In this document: positions 1 to 7,811 of the stretch, in pieces
How the letters are laid out: each line of letters starts with the position of its first letter
Numbering within the stretch: the stretch's first letter is position 1
NCBI GenBank assembly: GCA_964592155.1
Contig: CAZQDA010000002.1
Location: 1 to 64,000, forward strand
From: Christensenella sp964592155
GTDB lineage: Bacteria > Bacillota > Clostridia > Christensenellales > Christensenellaceae
Length of the DNA: 64,000 nt
Direction of reading: 5' to 3'
The notes under the pieces: generated by a model
What the model was told of the DNA's origin: nothing
Database searches by the model: none
What the model saw: the letters and a program-made list of their open reading frames with translations, nothing else
Translations under genes and position numbers: made by a program

Positions 1-450
1 CACCGCGCCGGTTGCGGAGGTAACAATCCCAATTTTCCGGGGATATTTGGGGATTTCGCGTTTGCGGGCTTCCTCAAAAACGCCAAGCTTTTCCAGCTTG
101 TCCTTAATCCGCGCAAACCGCGCGAAGAGTTCTCCAAGCCCTATCATCTGTACTTCTTTCACAATGATCCGGTAATTTCCGTTTTTCCAATATAAGGAAA
201 TATCACCGCGAACCAAAATCGTCTGCCCTTCCACAATGGAATCCGTAAATTCAACCGCCTCATCGCAATCAAATAGCATGCAGCCAACCGAAGCGGTGTC
301 ATCCTTTAACACAAAATAAAGCGTGTTGTGTTTCAGGTTTACATCCGTCACTTCACCCTTGATCCAAATTTCTTCCAGAAAGGGATCGCTCGACAGCTTG
401 TCTGCCACATAATAATTCAGTTCGTGGACAGAAAGAACGAGTTCATCCAT
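1..450 (-). CDS. xseA: Exodeoxyribonuclease VII large subunit, N-terminal part (cut by window edge)
   Basis: The 150 codons present encode the N-terminal half of XseA, the catalytic large subunit of exonuclease VII, which degrades single-stranded DNA. The start reads MDELVLSVHELNYYVADKL, followed by an OB-fold ssDNA-binding domain (IWIKGEVTDVNLKHNTLYF, then GCMLFDCDEAVEF) and the linker that begins the catalytic domain (KIGIVTSATGAV) at the window edge. The start ATG at 450 overlaps the end of folD by 8 bases and has a GGAGAG site upstream, so the two genes are translationally coupled. The C-terminal part and any xseB lie outside the window. Confidence 0.95.
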   Translation of the reverse strand, partial: MDELVLSVHELNYYVADKLSSDPFLEEIWIKGEVTDVNLKHNTLYFVLKDDTASVGCMLFDCDEAVEFTDSIVEGQTILVRGDISLYWKNGNYRIIVKEVQMIGLGELFARFARIKDKLEKLGVFEEARKREIPKYPRKIGIVTSATGAV

Positions 451-1291
451 ACATCTCTCCGGCATCCACCGTGTTTTCCATCAGCATCGTAATTGTCATC
501 GGCCCCACCCCGCCCGGAACAGGCGTAATATAGCCGGCAACTTCGCTCACCTCATCAAATTTAACGTCACCCTTCAGCTTTCCGTCCACGCGCGAGGTTC
601 CAACGTCAATCACAACCGCGCCCGGCTTCACAAAATCCTTGGTCACGAATTCCGGCCTGCCGATTGCCGCCACAAGAACATCCGCCTGTGCGCACACCTT
701 GGCAAGATCCTTTGTCTTGGAATGGCAGATTGTCACCGTCGCATTTTCATTCATCAACAAAATCGCCACAGGCTTTCCGACAATGTTGCTTCTGCCGATC
801 ACCACCGCGTTCTTGCCGGCAAGGTCGATACCGGATTTTTTAATCAGCTTGATAATACCCTTGGGCGTGCATGCAACAAGACCCGGAAGTCCTGTAAAAA
901 GACTGCCTGCATTTTGCACATGAAATCCGTCAACATCCTTTTGAGGATTGATATTTTTTAAAATTTCAGTTTCATCGATATGGGGCGGCAGCGGAAGCTG
1001 CACCAGCAATCCATGAATCTTCGGATTGTTGTTATATTGCTCTACAAGCGCAAGCAACTGCTCCTGAGTCGTTTGCTCATCAAGCCTGTTCACCTCTGAA
1101 TAAATTCCTACCTCTCCGCAGGCTTTTTCCTTGTTGTTCACGTAAATCGTGGATCCGCCGTCGTCGCCCACCTGAATCACCGCAAGGCCGGGCGTAATCC
1201 CTTTCGTTTCTTTTAGTTCCTTCACCCGCTGCTTTAACTGTTCCCGAATTTCCTCGGAAAGCTCTTTTCCGCTTAAAATTTGTGCGCTCAT
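443..1291 (-). CDS. folD: Bifunctional methylenetetrahydrofolate dehydrogenase/cyclohydrolase FolD
   Basis: FolD interconverts 5,10-methylene-, methenyl- and 10-formyl-tetrahydrofolate in the cytosolic one-carbon pool. The 282-residue length is standard. Family motifs are visible: the catalytic-lysine region YVNNKEKACGEVGI, the QLPLPPHID signature, the PQKDVDGFH segment, the Rossmann motif VVIGRSNIVGKPVA, and the C-terminal TPVPGGVGPMTITML. The start has an AAAGGGGG site and overlaps the stop of the preceding gene in an ATGA arrangement, so it belongs to the nusB-folD-xseA operon. Confidence 0.97.
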   Translation of the reverse strand: MSAQILSGKELSEEIREQLKQRVKELKETKGITPGLAVIQVGDDGGSTIYVNNKEKACGEVGIYSEVNRLDEQTTQEQLLALVEQYNNNPKIHGLLVQLPLPPHIDETEILKNINPQKDVDGFHVQNAGSLFTGLPGLVACTPKGIIKLIKKSGIDLAGKNAVVIGRSNIVGKPVAILLMNENATVTICHSKTKDLAKVCAQADVLVAAIGRPEFVTKDFVKPGAVVIDVGTSRVDGKLKGDVKFDEVSEVAGYITPVPGGVGPMTITMLMENTVDAGEMYG

Positions 1292-2214
1292 TTTGTTCCC
1301 CCTTTATGCTGTGCCGCTAAAACGGCAAGACCCGCAGCATTATCTGCGGAATATTCTACTTCTGCAAATCGTACTCCTTCTATTTTAGACGAAATATGGT
1401 CTCTTATCAACAAATTACTCATCACGCCGCCAAATAAAAGAATATCATGAAGCCCCGTTTGTTTTTGCGCCGCTAAAAGCGATTCTTCAAGCGTTCTTGC
1501 CACCGCAAGTAAAACAGAGCGGCATACGTCGCAATCATTTTCCCGTTCTGCCGCCCGCTGGCTTTGCGCCTCAATTCCTGAAAAATTCATATTGCAGGCT
1601 TTGACGCTGATTTTAAAATGTAAATCCTTTTGACTTTTTTTTGCGCAGTCTTCCATGTGTTTTCCACCCGGAAACGGGAATCGCAGTTTTTGCGCCAGCC
1701 GATCGATCACCTGTCCCGCCGCGATATCTTTGGTCGCGCCGACAAGCCCTATTTCAAAGCCGCTGCTGCAGTTTTTCACTTCCAGTATTTCGGTCGTACC
1801 TCCGGACACATGGGCAGCCAAAAAATTCTGTGGCATCATTTTTCCAATCAGGGCCGCCGCAAGATGGCCCTCCTGGTGCGTCGCATAAAAAACATCTGCT
1901 CCGGTAAGGCTTGCTGTCATGGCCCCCGCCATGGCGCTCACCGTGAACACCGGCATGTAAGAACCTTCCTGCGGACGAGGCTTTTCACTCACGCACACTC
2001 CATCGATTGCTCCATAGGAAAAAATATGATTTTCACGAAATAATTTCGTCAAATTTTTGATATGAAGAAATACAGCCTGAGACTGCTGCAGACCTTTATT
2101 TCCCTGCGCAACCTCAAGCGGTATCTTTTTGTTACATATGATGTTTTGCTTTTCATCCGCAACTGCAACGGACGTCGTATAGCAGCTTGTGTCAATTCCC
2201 AGAAATATCCTCAT
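1288..2214 (-). CDS. TsaD-like M22 (Kae1/Qri7 superfamily) protein
   Basis: This 308-residue ASKHA-fold protein is related to TsaD (tRNA t6A synthesis) but is the shorter paralogue that clostridial genomes carry between nusB and folD/xseA. It begins RIFLGIDTSCYTTSVAV, an ATPase phosphate-1 motif, and keeps a metal-binding HxxxH pair in ATHQEGHLAAALIG followed by AHVSGGTTEIL. A glycine-rich segment (LLFGGVMSN) lies near the C-terminus. Starts and stops overlap both neighbours by 4 bases. The true TsaD is probably elsewhere; whether this paralogue acts in t6A synthesis is unknown, so no symbol is given. Confidence 0.85.
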   Translation of the reverse strand: MRIFLGIDTSCYTTSVAVADEKQNIICNKKIPLEVAQGNKGLQQSQAVFLHIKNLTKLFRENHIFSYGAIDGVCVSEKPRPQEGSYMPVFTVSAMAGAMTASLTGADVFYATHQEGHLAAALIGKMMPQNFLAAHVSGGTTEILEVKNCSSGFEIGLVGATKDIAAGQVIDRLAQKLRFPFPGGKHMEDCAKKSQKDLHFKISVKACNMNFSGIEAQSQRAAERENDCDVCRSVLLAVARTLEESLLAAQKQTGLHDILLFGGVMSNLLIRDHISSKIEGVRFAEVEYSADNAAGLAVLAAQHKGGTK

Positions 2215-2627
2215 CGGGATTCTCCGCTTTTCAGGTAACCGCCCAAAAGACCGTTTACATACTGATACGATTTGTCTGACGAATACTTTTTCGCCAACTC
2301 CACCGCTTCATTTACTGCAACCTTTTTAGGAATCTGCTCCATATACATGAGCTCATAAATGGCAAGCCGCAGAATTGCCAAATCCACCTTTGCAATGCGG
2401 TCTATCTTCCATGCGTGGGAATTTGATGAAATAATATCGTCGATTTCCTGCTGCTTTTCCAAAAAATCTCCTATAATCTGGTCAATGTACTGAAGATTCT
2501 CTTTGTCGAGCTCCTCTGCGTTAAGGGCATCGGGAGCATCCTTTAAGGAGTTTTTAGAAAGCTCTCCTGTGATGCTGTACTCGTATAAAAGTTTCATTGC
2601 AGTTTCGCGTGCGCTTTTCCTGCTCAT
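2211..2627 (-). CDS. nusB: Transcription antitermination factor NusB
   Basis: NusB (138 residues) binds boxA RNA with NusE/S10 and promotes antitermination, chiefly on rRNA operons. The all-helical family pattern is clear: SRKSARETAMKLLYEY at the N-terminus, IDRIAKVDLAILRLAIYEL in the middle, and VAVNEAVELAKKYSSDKSYQYVNGLLG at the end. It sits directly after the asp23-amaP-DUF2273 genes, a common Firmicutes arrangement, and its stop overlaps the start of the M22 gene (ATGA). Confidence 0.95.
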   Translation of the reverse strand: MSRKSARETAMKLLYEYSITGELSKNSLKDAPDALNAEELDKENLQYIDQIIGDFLEKQQEIDDIISSNSHAWKIDRIAKVDLAILRLAIYELMYMEQIPKKVAVNEAVELAKKYSSDKSYQYVNGLLGGYLKSGESR

Positions 2628-2650
2628 GCCAAAACAATTCCTCCATTAAG

Positions 2651-2872
2651 TCAATTCTTTTTTGTAAATAATCCCAAAAACCATTCTTTGATCATAATTC
2701 GTATATCAGGCCGCGCTCCTAAAAACGCCCCGATCCCCACGCACAGCGCAATCAGGATGGTGGCCCAAAAACCGATGACCAGAAACAGGATCGCCACAGC
2801 AAGGCCGATTACCATACCCCAAAATAATCCGCTGTGCTCGCCGTACCATTCAAAAAATTTTTCTTTCATCAT
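2651..2872 (-). CDS. DUF2273 small membrane protein
   Basis: A 73-residue integral membrane protein of the DUF2273 family, normally encoded beside AmaP and Asp23. Two hydrophobic stretches (FWGMVIGLAVAILFLVIGFW and ILIALCVGIGAFLGAR) form a hairpin in the membrane, with a basic C-terminal tail ending FTKKN. The family's biochemical role is not established. The constant linkage to the alkaline-shock proteins suggests a part in anchoring Asp23 at the membrane. Confidence 0.85.
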   Translation of the reverse strand: MMKEKFFEWYGEHSGLFWGMVIGLAVAILFLVIGFWATILIALCVGIGAFLGARPDIRIMIKEWFLGLFTKKN

Positions 2873-2890
2873 TACTGCGCCTCCGATTCG

Positions 2891-3445
2891 TCAGGCAGCC
2901 CTCACGGTATTTTCCTTGATGCCAATCACCGTAATGGAAATTTTACTCACCACAATGCCCGTGTGCTTCTGGATGTATTCCGAAAGACCTTCCTGAAGCT
3001 CTTTTGTAACCTGCGGGATATCCGATTCCGGCAGTACGCACACCTCAAGATTCATCTCCAGCGCATTTGCTTGCGATATCACATTTGTTTTAAGCCCCAT
3101 AATATTTTTGTCTTTGTGTACAAACCGTTCCACCAGTTCCTCGATTGCCTTGATTGTGATTGCCACGCTCCCGCTCTCAAAGGTTGCCACACTCGCCGTT
3201 TTTGCCGCAACCGGTTTTCCCATGCCAAAGAACATCAGCATGAAGCTGACAATAATCATAACGATGGCAATCACCGCATAAAGCACCTTAAACCAGATAT
3301 CGCCGCTCGTAGCTGTATATGCAAAGTTTGTCAACTGATCTGCAGGCAAAAGTCCTGCGATAATAGCAAGTAAAAATCCACATGCCGCAATGACTACAAC
3401 AAGAAAAATTGTCAGGACGACCCTTGTTCCCACCTTCATTTTCAT
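2891..3445 (-). CDS. amaP: Alkaline shock response membrane anchor protein AmaP
   Basis: AmaP (184 residues) tethers Asp23-family proteins to the cell membrane. Two N-terminal transmembrane helices are visible (VVLTIFLVVVIAACGFLLAI and WFKVLYAVIAIVMIIVSFML), followed by a cytosolic domain that itself resembles Asp23: GSVAITIKAIEELVERFV and a closing segment KISITVIGIK. It lies between asp23 and the DUF2273 gene in one transcription unit. A strong hairpin precedes it. Confidence 0.88.
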   Translation of the reverse strand: MKMKVGTRVVLTIFLVVVIAACGFLLAIIAGLLPADQLTNFAYTATSGDIWFKVLYAVIAIVMIIVSFMLMFFGMGKPVAAKTASVATFESGSVAITIKAIEELVERFVHKDKNIMGLKTNVISQANALEMNLEVCVLPESDIPQVTKELQEGLSEYIQKHTGIVVSKISITVIGIKENTVRAA

Positions 3446-3497
3446 TTCTTCAATCCTCCTAAAACACTGACACGTTTCATCATTTCCATGATTTAAA

Positions 3498-3532
3498 GAT
3501 ACCCGGTCTTGGACATAAAAAGACCGGGTATC
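3498..3532 (-). terminator. Strong hairpin between asp23 and amaP
   Basis: A perfect 13-bp inverted repeat (arms 3498-3510 and 3520-3532, core ACCCGGTCTT, 9-base loop) lies 26 bases after the asp23 stop. On the minus strand it is followed only by a short TTT, not a real U-run. It therefore looks more like a partial terminator or mRNA-stabilising element that raises asp23 expression above the downstream membrane genes. Confidence 0.6.
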
Positions 3533-3558
3533 AAAAATCTCACGCTTTGTGAATCAAC

Positions 3559-4002
3559 TTATTTTACTCTGCTGGTTTCTTTTGCCGGCTTTTCTTCCTT
3601 CTGCTCTTTGCGCGGCGAAGCAGACTCTTTGAATTTGATTCCCTGAATGCTGATGTTCACTTCAACCACTTTGAGGCCGGTCATCGTTTCAACAGCCTTC
3701 ATTACAGCCATTTGGATGTTTTGGGCGATTTCCGGAACAGGCGTTCCATAATCAACGATAATTGCAATGTCTACCGCCACTTCTTCCGTGCCAACTTCAA
3801 CTTTAATTCCCTTGGAAAGATTTTTTCTGCCCAGAAGCTCCGTTACTCCGTCTACAAAGCCTCCGCTCATGCCCGCAACGCCCGGGATATCAACCGCTGC
3901 AAGACCCGCAATGGTAGCGATCACCTCGTTTGCAAAAGTAATGGTACCGTTGCTTTCCTTTTTGATTGCCGTATCTTGTGTGGTGAGCTTATTATCTGCC
4001 AT
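3559..4002 (-). CDS. Asp23/Gls24 family envelope stress protein
   Basis: A cytosolic Asp23/Gls24-family protein (147 residues from the chosen start) that localises to the membrane through AmaP and is linked to envelope and alkaline stress. Typical blocks are GTITFANEVIATIAGLAA, VAGMSGGFVDGVTELLGR, VEVGTEEVAVDIAIIVDYG and VEVNISIQGIKF, with a charged low-complexity tail (PRKEQKEEKPAKETSRVK). The ATG at 4002 (MADNKLTTQ) is preferred because GGAGG lies 9 bases upstream; a start 12 codons earlier has no such site. Confidence 0.9.
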   Translation of the reverse strand: MADNKLTTQDTAIKKESNGTITFANEVIATIAGLAAVDIPGVAGMSGGFVDGVTELLGRKNLSKGIKVEVGTEEVAVDIAIIVDYGTPVPEIAQNIQMAVMKAVETMTGLKVVEVNISIQGIKFKESASPRKEQKEEKPAKETSRVK

Positions 4003-4084
4003 AAGAATATACCTCCGGTTTCTTTTTATATAATGCATTTATACCCAATCGGGAACTGTAAAAACAATATTTATTAAAAAGACC

Positions 4085-4642
4085 TTATACTCTCTCCATA
4101 TATTCCCCTGTTCTTGTATCAATGCGAATTTTATCTCCCGTATCGATAAACAGCGGAACCATGATTTTTGCGCCTGTTTCCATAATAGCCGGCTTATTGC
4201 CCGCCGTTGCCGTATCGCCCTTAAAGCCCGGCTCTGTTTCCGTAATCGTAAGCTCAACAAAATTCGGAGGCTCTACGGAAAACGCCTCACCCTTGAAGAA
4301 TTTGATTGTCACATTCATGTTCTCTGTGATATAGGGAAGCGAATCCTCTACCTTGTCAAAATTAAGCGGAAGCTGTTCATAGGTTTCTGTATCCATGAAA
4401 TGATAAAGCTCTCCATCCGTGTACAGATACTGCATCTCTTTTCTTTCAACGTGTGCCTTCGGAAACTTTTCCGTCGGGTTAAAAGTTTTTTCCAAAACAC
4501 TTCCTGTTACAACATTTTTTATTTTTGTACGGACAAACGCCGCGCCCTTTCCGGGTTTGACGTGCTGAAAGTCTACAATAACCCAAACCTGCCCGTCTAT
4601 TTCGATTGTCATCCCTTTTCTGAATTCTCCGGCTGAAACCAT
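4085..4642 (-). CDS. efp: Translation elongation factor P
   Basis: EF-P (185 residues) enters ribosomes stalled at polyproline and stimulates peptide bond formation. The three beta-barrel domains are intact. The loop that reaches the peptidyl-transferase centre reads HVKPGKGAAFVR, with Lys32 at the tip where many bacteria carry a modification. The C-terminal signature (GDKIRIDTRTGEYMERV) is present. It lies 21 bases after pepP, the usual Firmicutes pairing. Confidence 0.97.
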   Translation of the reverse strand: MVSAGEFRKGMTIEIDGQVWVIVDFQHVKPGKGAAFVRTKIKNVVTGSVLEKTFNPTEKFPKAHVERKEMQYLYTDGELYHFMDTETYEQLPLNFDKVEDSLPYITENMNVTIKFFKGEAFSVEPPNFVELTITETEPGFKGDTATAGNKPAIMETGAKIMVPLFIDTGDKIRIDTRTGEYMERV

Positions 4643-4663
4643 GAATATCTTACCTCCTGTTTA

Positions 4664-5710
4664 TTATAACAAAATTAAATCCTTTGTAAACTCATACAGG
4701 CTGCCAACGCCGCCAATATGCAGATCTTCAATCCTTACGCCGCCAACGCCCGGCACATAAATTCCCGGCTCCACGGTGAATACCATGTTCTTTTCAAGGC
4801 GCATACTCTCACGCGGGTTCAAAACAGGAAGCTCGTGAATAAATCTTCCCACGCCATGCCCCGTCCCGTGGTCGTAGTATTTACCATAGCCATTTTGAAC
4901 GATGATGTCGCGCGCCGTTTTGTCGACGGTAAATGTGTCAGCGCCGGTCACAGCAGCCTGCGCCGCGCTCATTTGTGCACTCTTAACTATATCATATATT
5001 TTTTTTTGCTCTGCGTCAACATTTCCAATTGCAAAAGTTCGCGTCATGTCCGAACAATAGCCTTGATATTTGCATCCAAAATCAATGGTAACGAAATCCC
5101 CCTGCCGCACCTTGTAATCGGTGGGTGTCGCGTGCGGGAAAGCCGAATTTGGACCCGCGGCCACAATCGTGGGAAAAGCAAGGTCCATCCCCTGCTTTTG
5201 CATACGGTATTCCATCTCCGCCCTGATATCAAGCTCGCTTACGCCCGGCCTGATCAACGGCAAAAGTTCATTTAAAGCAATTTCATTGGCTTTTGCGGCT
5301 TTCCTGATTTTGGAAAGCTCGTCCTCCGTCTTGATCATACGAAACGCAAGCAAATCATTTGCGATATCCGCATAAGAATAAGACTCAAAGATTTGCTGAT
5401 ATCCTTCAAACACCTTGAGCGTCACATTGTTTTTTTCAATGCCTAATGTTTTAACACCCTTGCCCGCAAGATATTCGTTCATCTTTGTAATGCGGTCTCC
5501 CCCGCCGGTCATAATCACTTCCGCGTCCGAAATTTCCTGCTGCGCCTGTCCCACATACCTGAAATCAGTGAAAAACAACGCCTCGTCTGCCGTAATCAAA
5601 AGCTGGGAGCAATCACCGGAAAAATTGGTCAGGTATGCCACGTTTTCAACCGACGAGATCAAATACGCATCCGCTTTTCCTAAGTTTCTTATTTTCGTAA
5701 TGTTATTCAT
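4664..5710 (-). CDS. M24-family Xaa-Pro aminopeptidase
   Basis: A 348-residue metallopeptidase of the creatinase/prolidase family that removes an N-terminal residue preceding proline. The N-terminal creatinase-like domain (about residues 1-125) is followed by the pita-bread catalytic domain. Dinuclear metal ligands are visible: Asp in VTIDFGCKYQGYCSDMTRT (two Asp), His in DHGTGHGVGRFIHELP, Glu in FTVEPGIYVPG, and Glu in VRIEDLHI. Its start overlaps the stop of the endonuclease IV-like gene by 4 bases and it precedes efp. Confidence 0.93.
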   Translation of the reverse strand: MNNITKIRNLGKADAYLISSVENVAYLTNFSGDCSQLLITADEALFFTDFRYVGQAQQEISDAEVIMTGGGDRITKMNEYLAGKGVKTLGIEKNNVTLKVFEGYQQIFESYSYADIANDLLAFRMIKTEDELSKIRKAAKANEIALNELLPLIRPGVSELDIRAEMEYRMQKQGMDLAFPTIVAAGPNSAFPHATPTDYKVRQGDFVTIDFGCKYQGYCSDMTRTFAIGNVDAEQKKIYDIVKSAQMSAAQAAVTGADTFTVDKTARDIIVQNGYGKYYDHGTGHGVGRFIHELPVLNPRESMRLEKNMVFTVEPGIYVPGVGGVRIEDLHIGGVGSLYEFTKDLILL

Positions 5711-6558
5711 TTCGCTTCCTCATATAACTGTTTCATTTTTGCCGCGTCATAAGCCTGTGTTCCGCTTGACTCGCAAATAATCACCGGCTCCATTCTCTCG
5801 CGCTCCGCCAAAATTTGCGCAAGCGGTTCAAAAAAAGGTCCCCACTGCGTATCCTCAAAGGTCAGATGCAACTTTTCCCCTTTGTCCGTGTATTGAATAT
5901 GCGAGAAATGTACATGCATGTGATTCGTCTTTTCTTCCCCCGCCCTGTTTCTCAGGTGATCGAATACTGCCAGATAATCCGCCCTGCTTTTCAGTCCGCC
6001 CAGTGTTCTCGCATTCAGGTGGCCAAAATCAATCGTGGGATAAACACACTCGTCAACCGCCGTCAAAAGGCCGATTTCTTCCAGATCGCCAATTTGATTT
6101 AATTTGCCCATCGTTTCGGCGCAATAAAGAAAATCATGATATCCCTCCGCATGGAGCGCACCAATAATTGCCTTCAAATTTTTCCTTACATTGGAAAAAG
6201 CCAGCTTCCTGTCCATTTTTGCGCAGGAACCCGGATGAAAAATCACGCGTTTCGCCCCCAGATATCCGGCGGCGATTGTAGATTCCCTGAAATAATTCAA
6301 ATTCTTTTCAAATTTTTCAGGCTCGTCGCTTGCAAGATTGATATAGTAAGGGGCATGTACGCTCATGGCAATGCCAAACTGCTGCGCCTTTTCACGTATT
6401 TTCGCTCCCGTTTCTTCTTTCAATTTCACACCGCGCCCAAAGGAATATTCAAACGCATTTAGCCCCAGCGCATCAATCCATTCCGGTGCCTCATAGGTGT
6501 GCTTATGCCCCTCGCTGTAAAAAGCCTCCGAGTTTCCCGCAGGGCCAAATCTGATCAT
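5707..6558 (-). CDS. Endonuclease IV-like TIM-barrel protein
   Basis: A 283-residue xylose-isomerase-like TIM barrel resembling deoxyribonuclease IV (AP endonuclease). Candidate metal ligands include His in MSVHAPYYINLA, His in VIFHPGSCAK, Glu in YCAETMGKLNQIGDLEE, Asp/His in TIDFGHLNAR, and the HVHFSHIQYTDKGEKLHL block near the end. The usual DTCH motif of classical Nfo is replaced by DFGH, so this is a divergent branch and DNA repair is inferred rather than certain. The ATG at 6558 is chosen because GGAG lies 6 bases upstream. It is coupled to pepP by a 4-base overlap. Confidence 0.75.
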   Translation of the reverse strand: MIRFGPAGNSEAFYSEGHKHTYEAPEWIDALGLNAFEYSFGRGVKLKEETGAKIREKAQQFGIAMSVHAPYYINLASDEPEKFEKNLNYFRESTIAAGYLGAKRVIFHPGSCAKMDRKLAFSNVRKNLKAIIGALHAEGYHDFLYCAETMGKLNQIGDLEEIGLLTAVDECVYPTIDFGHLNARTLGGLKSRADYLAVFDHLRNRAGEEKTNHMHVHFSHIQYTDKGEKLHLTFEDTQWGPFFEPLAQILAERERMEPVIICESSGTQAYDAAKMKQLYEEAK

Positions 6559-6585
6559 TCGTTTCTCCTTTTCTTGCGCGATCAT

Positions 6586-7809
6586 TCAGTCATGCCTGCG
6601 CAGAATATCTCCATACTCCAGAGGATATGGGCAATTGACTTTCACCAACTGCTGTGGGTGCGGCGCGCTATCCTGCGCATTGCCCTCCATATCGCAAATC
6701 TGTTCCACAGTAAAAGCCGCGCTGCTTTGCTTGGGCGAAAGAATTTCCAATGTTTCCCCCACGCTGAATTTATTGCGCTGTTCCAATTTGATAAACCCAT
6801 CTGAAAGCGTTTCACATACTTTTCCAACAAAGGTATATCTGCGCAAATCAATGTCGCGCGTCACGTCCTGCCCCTGCTCCTGGGGATTTCCAAAGAAAAA
6901 GCCGGTCGTAAACCCACGTGTTGCGGATTTCACAAGTTCCTCTTTCAGCCCCTTGTCAAACACATACCGTTCGCCCTGTTCATAATAAGCATCCAGAGCG
7001 CGGCGGTAAGCGTGAACCACAGAGGCCACATAATAGGCGGACTTCATACGTCCCTCGATTTTGAAAGACGTGATCCCCGCTGCGGCAAGCATCGGAATAT
7101 GCTCGATCATCATCAAATCCCGCGAATTCATGATATAAGTTCCGCGTTCATCCTCCATCACAGGAAAATATTGTCCGTCATATCCCTTTTCATATAAATA
7201 GTATTCCCAACGGCAAGGCTGCGCGCACGCGCCCTTATTGCCGCTTCTGCCCGTCATCACCGAGCTTAACAGGCACCGCCCCGAATGCGCGACGCACATC
7301 GCACCGTGCACAAACGCCTCCAGCTCAAGCGTGTCAGGCGTGTTTTCGCGAATCGTCCTGATGTCCTCAAGCGAAACCTCCCGCGACAAAACCACACGCT
7401 TAATCCCCTGTCTGTGCCAAAAAGAAGCAGACAAATAATTGGTCGTATTTGCCTGCGTGCTGAGGTGAACCGTGATCGGAATTTTTGCTGCGCGCACAGT
7501 CTCAAGTACTGCGGGATCCGAAACAATGACAGCATCCGCGCCGATTTCAGCCAAATTCCGCACATATGCTTCGAGTTCCTGCAAATCGCGATTCCACAAA
7601 ACCGAGTTCACCGTGATATAAAGTTTTTTGCCTGCGGCGTGCACAAGCTCTGCCGCTTCATTAAGCTGCTGCTCCGAAAAATTATCCGCAAATGCCCGCA
7701 GACCATAGCTTTGTCCCGCCATATAGACGGCATCCGCCCCAAAGTAGATCGCAGTCTGAAGGCATTCCATATTTCCCGCCGGCGCAAGCAGTTCGATCCG
7801 TTCGTTCAT
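6586..7809 (-). CDS. Peptidase U32 family protein (TrhP/YrrO-like, tRNA hydroxylation)
   Basis: A 407-residue U32-family protein. The N-terminal barrel reads ELLAPAGNMECLQTAIYFGA. The diagnostic Cys-rich segment is HGAMCVAHSGRCLLS followed by GACAQPCRWEYYLYE, giving four cysteines that could hold an iron-sulphur cluster. A C-terminal beta domain follows. In Bacillus the homologues near mltG make 5-hydroxyuridine at the tRNA wobble position; the same placement after mltG supports that role over proteolysis. The ATG at 7809 lies 2 bases after the mltG stop. Confidence 0.85.
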   Translation of the reverse strand: MNERIELLAPAGNMECLQTAIYFGADAVYMAGQSYGLRAFADNFSEQQLNEAAELVHAAGKKLYITVNSVLWNRDLQELEAYVRNLAEIGADAVIVSDPAVLETVRAAKIPITVHLSTQANTTNYLSASFWHRQGIKRVVLSREVSLEDIRTIRENTPDTLELEAFVHGAMCVAHSGRCLLSSVMTGRSGNKGACAQPCRWEYYLYEKGYDGQYFPVMEDERGTYIMNSRDLMMIEHIPMLAAAGITSFKIEGRMKSAYYVASVVHAYRRALDAYYEQGERYVFDKGLKEELVKSATRGFTTGFFFGNPQEQGQDVTRDIDLRRYTFVGKVCETLSDGFIKLEQRNKFSVGETLEILSPKQSSAAFTVEQICDMEGNAQDSAPHPQQLVKVNCPYPLEYGDILRRHD

Positions 7810-7811
7810 TG

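Noticed and set aside
1288..2214. Calling this gene tsaD
   Set aside because: It keeps the ASKHA fold and HxxxH, but its length and place between nusB and folD mark it as the shorter clostridial paralogue.
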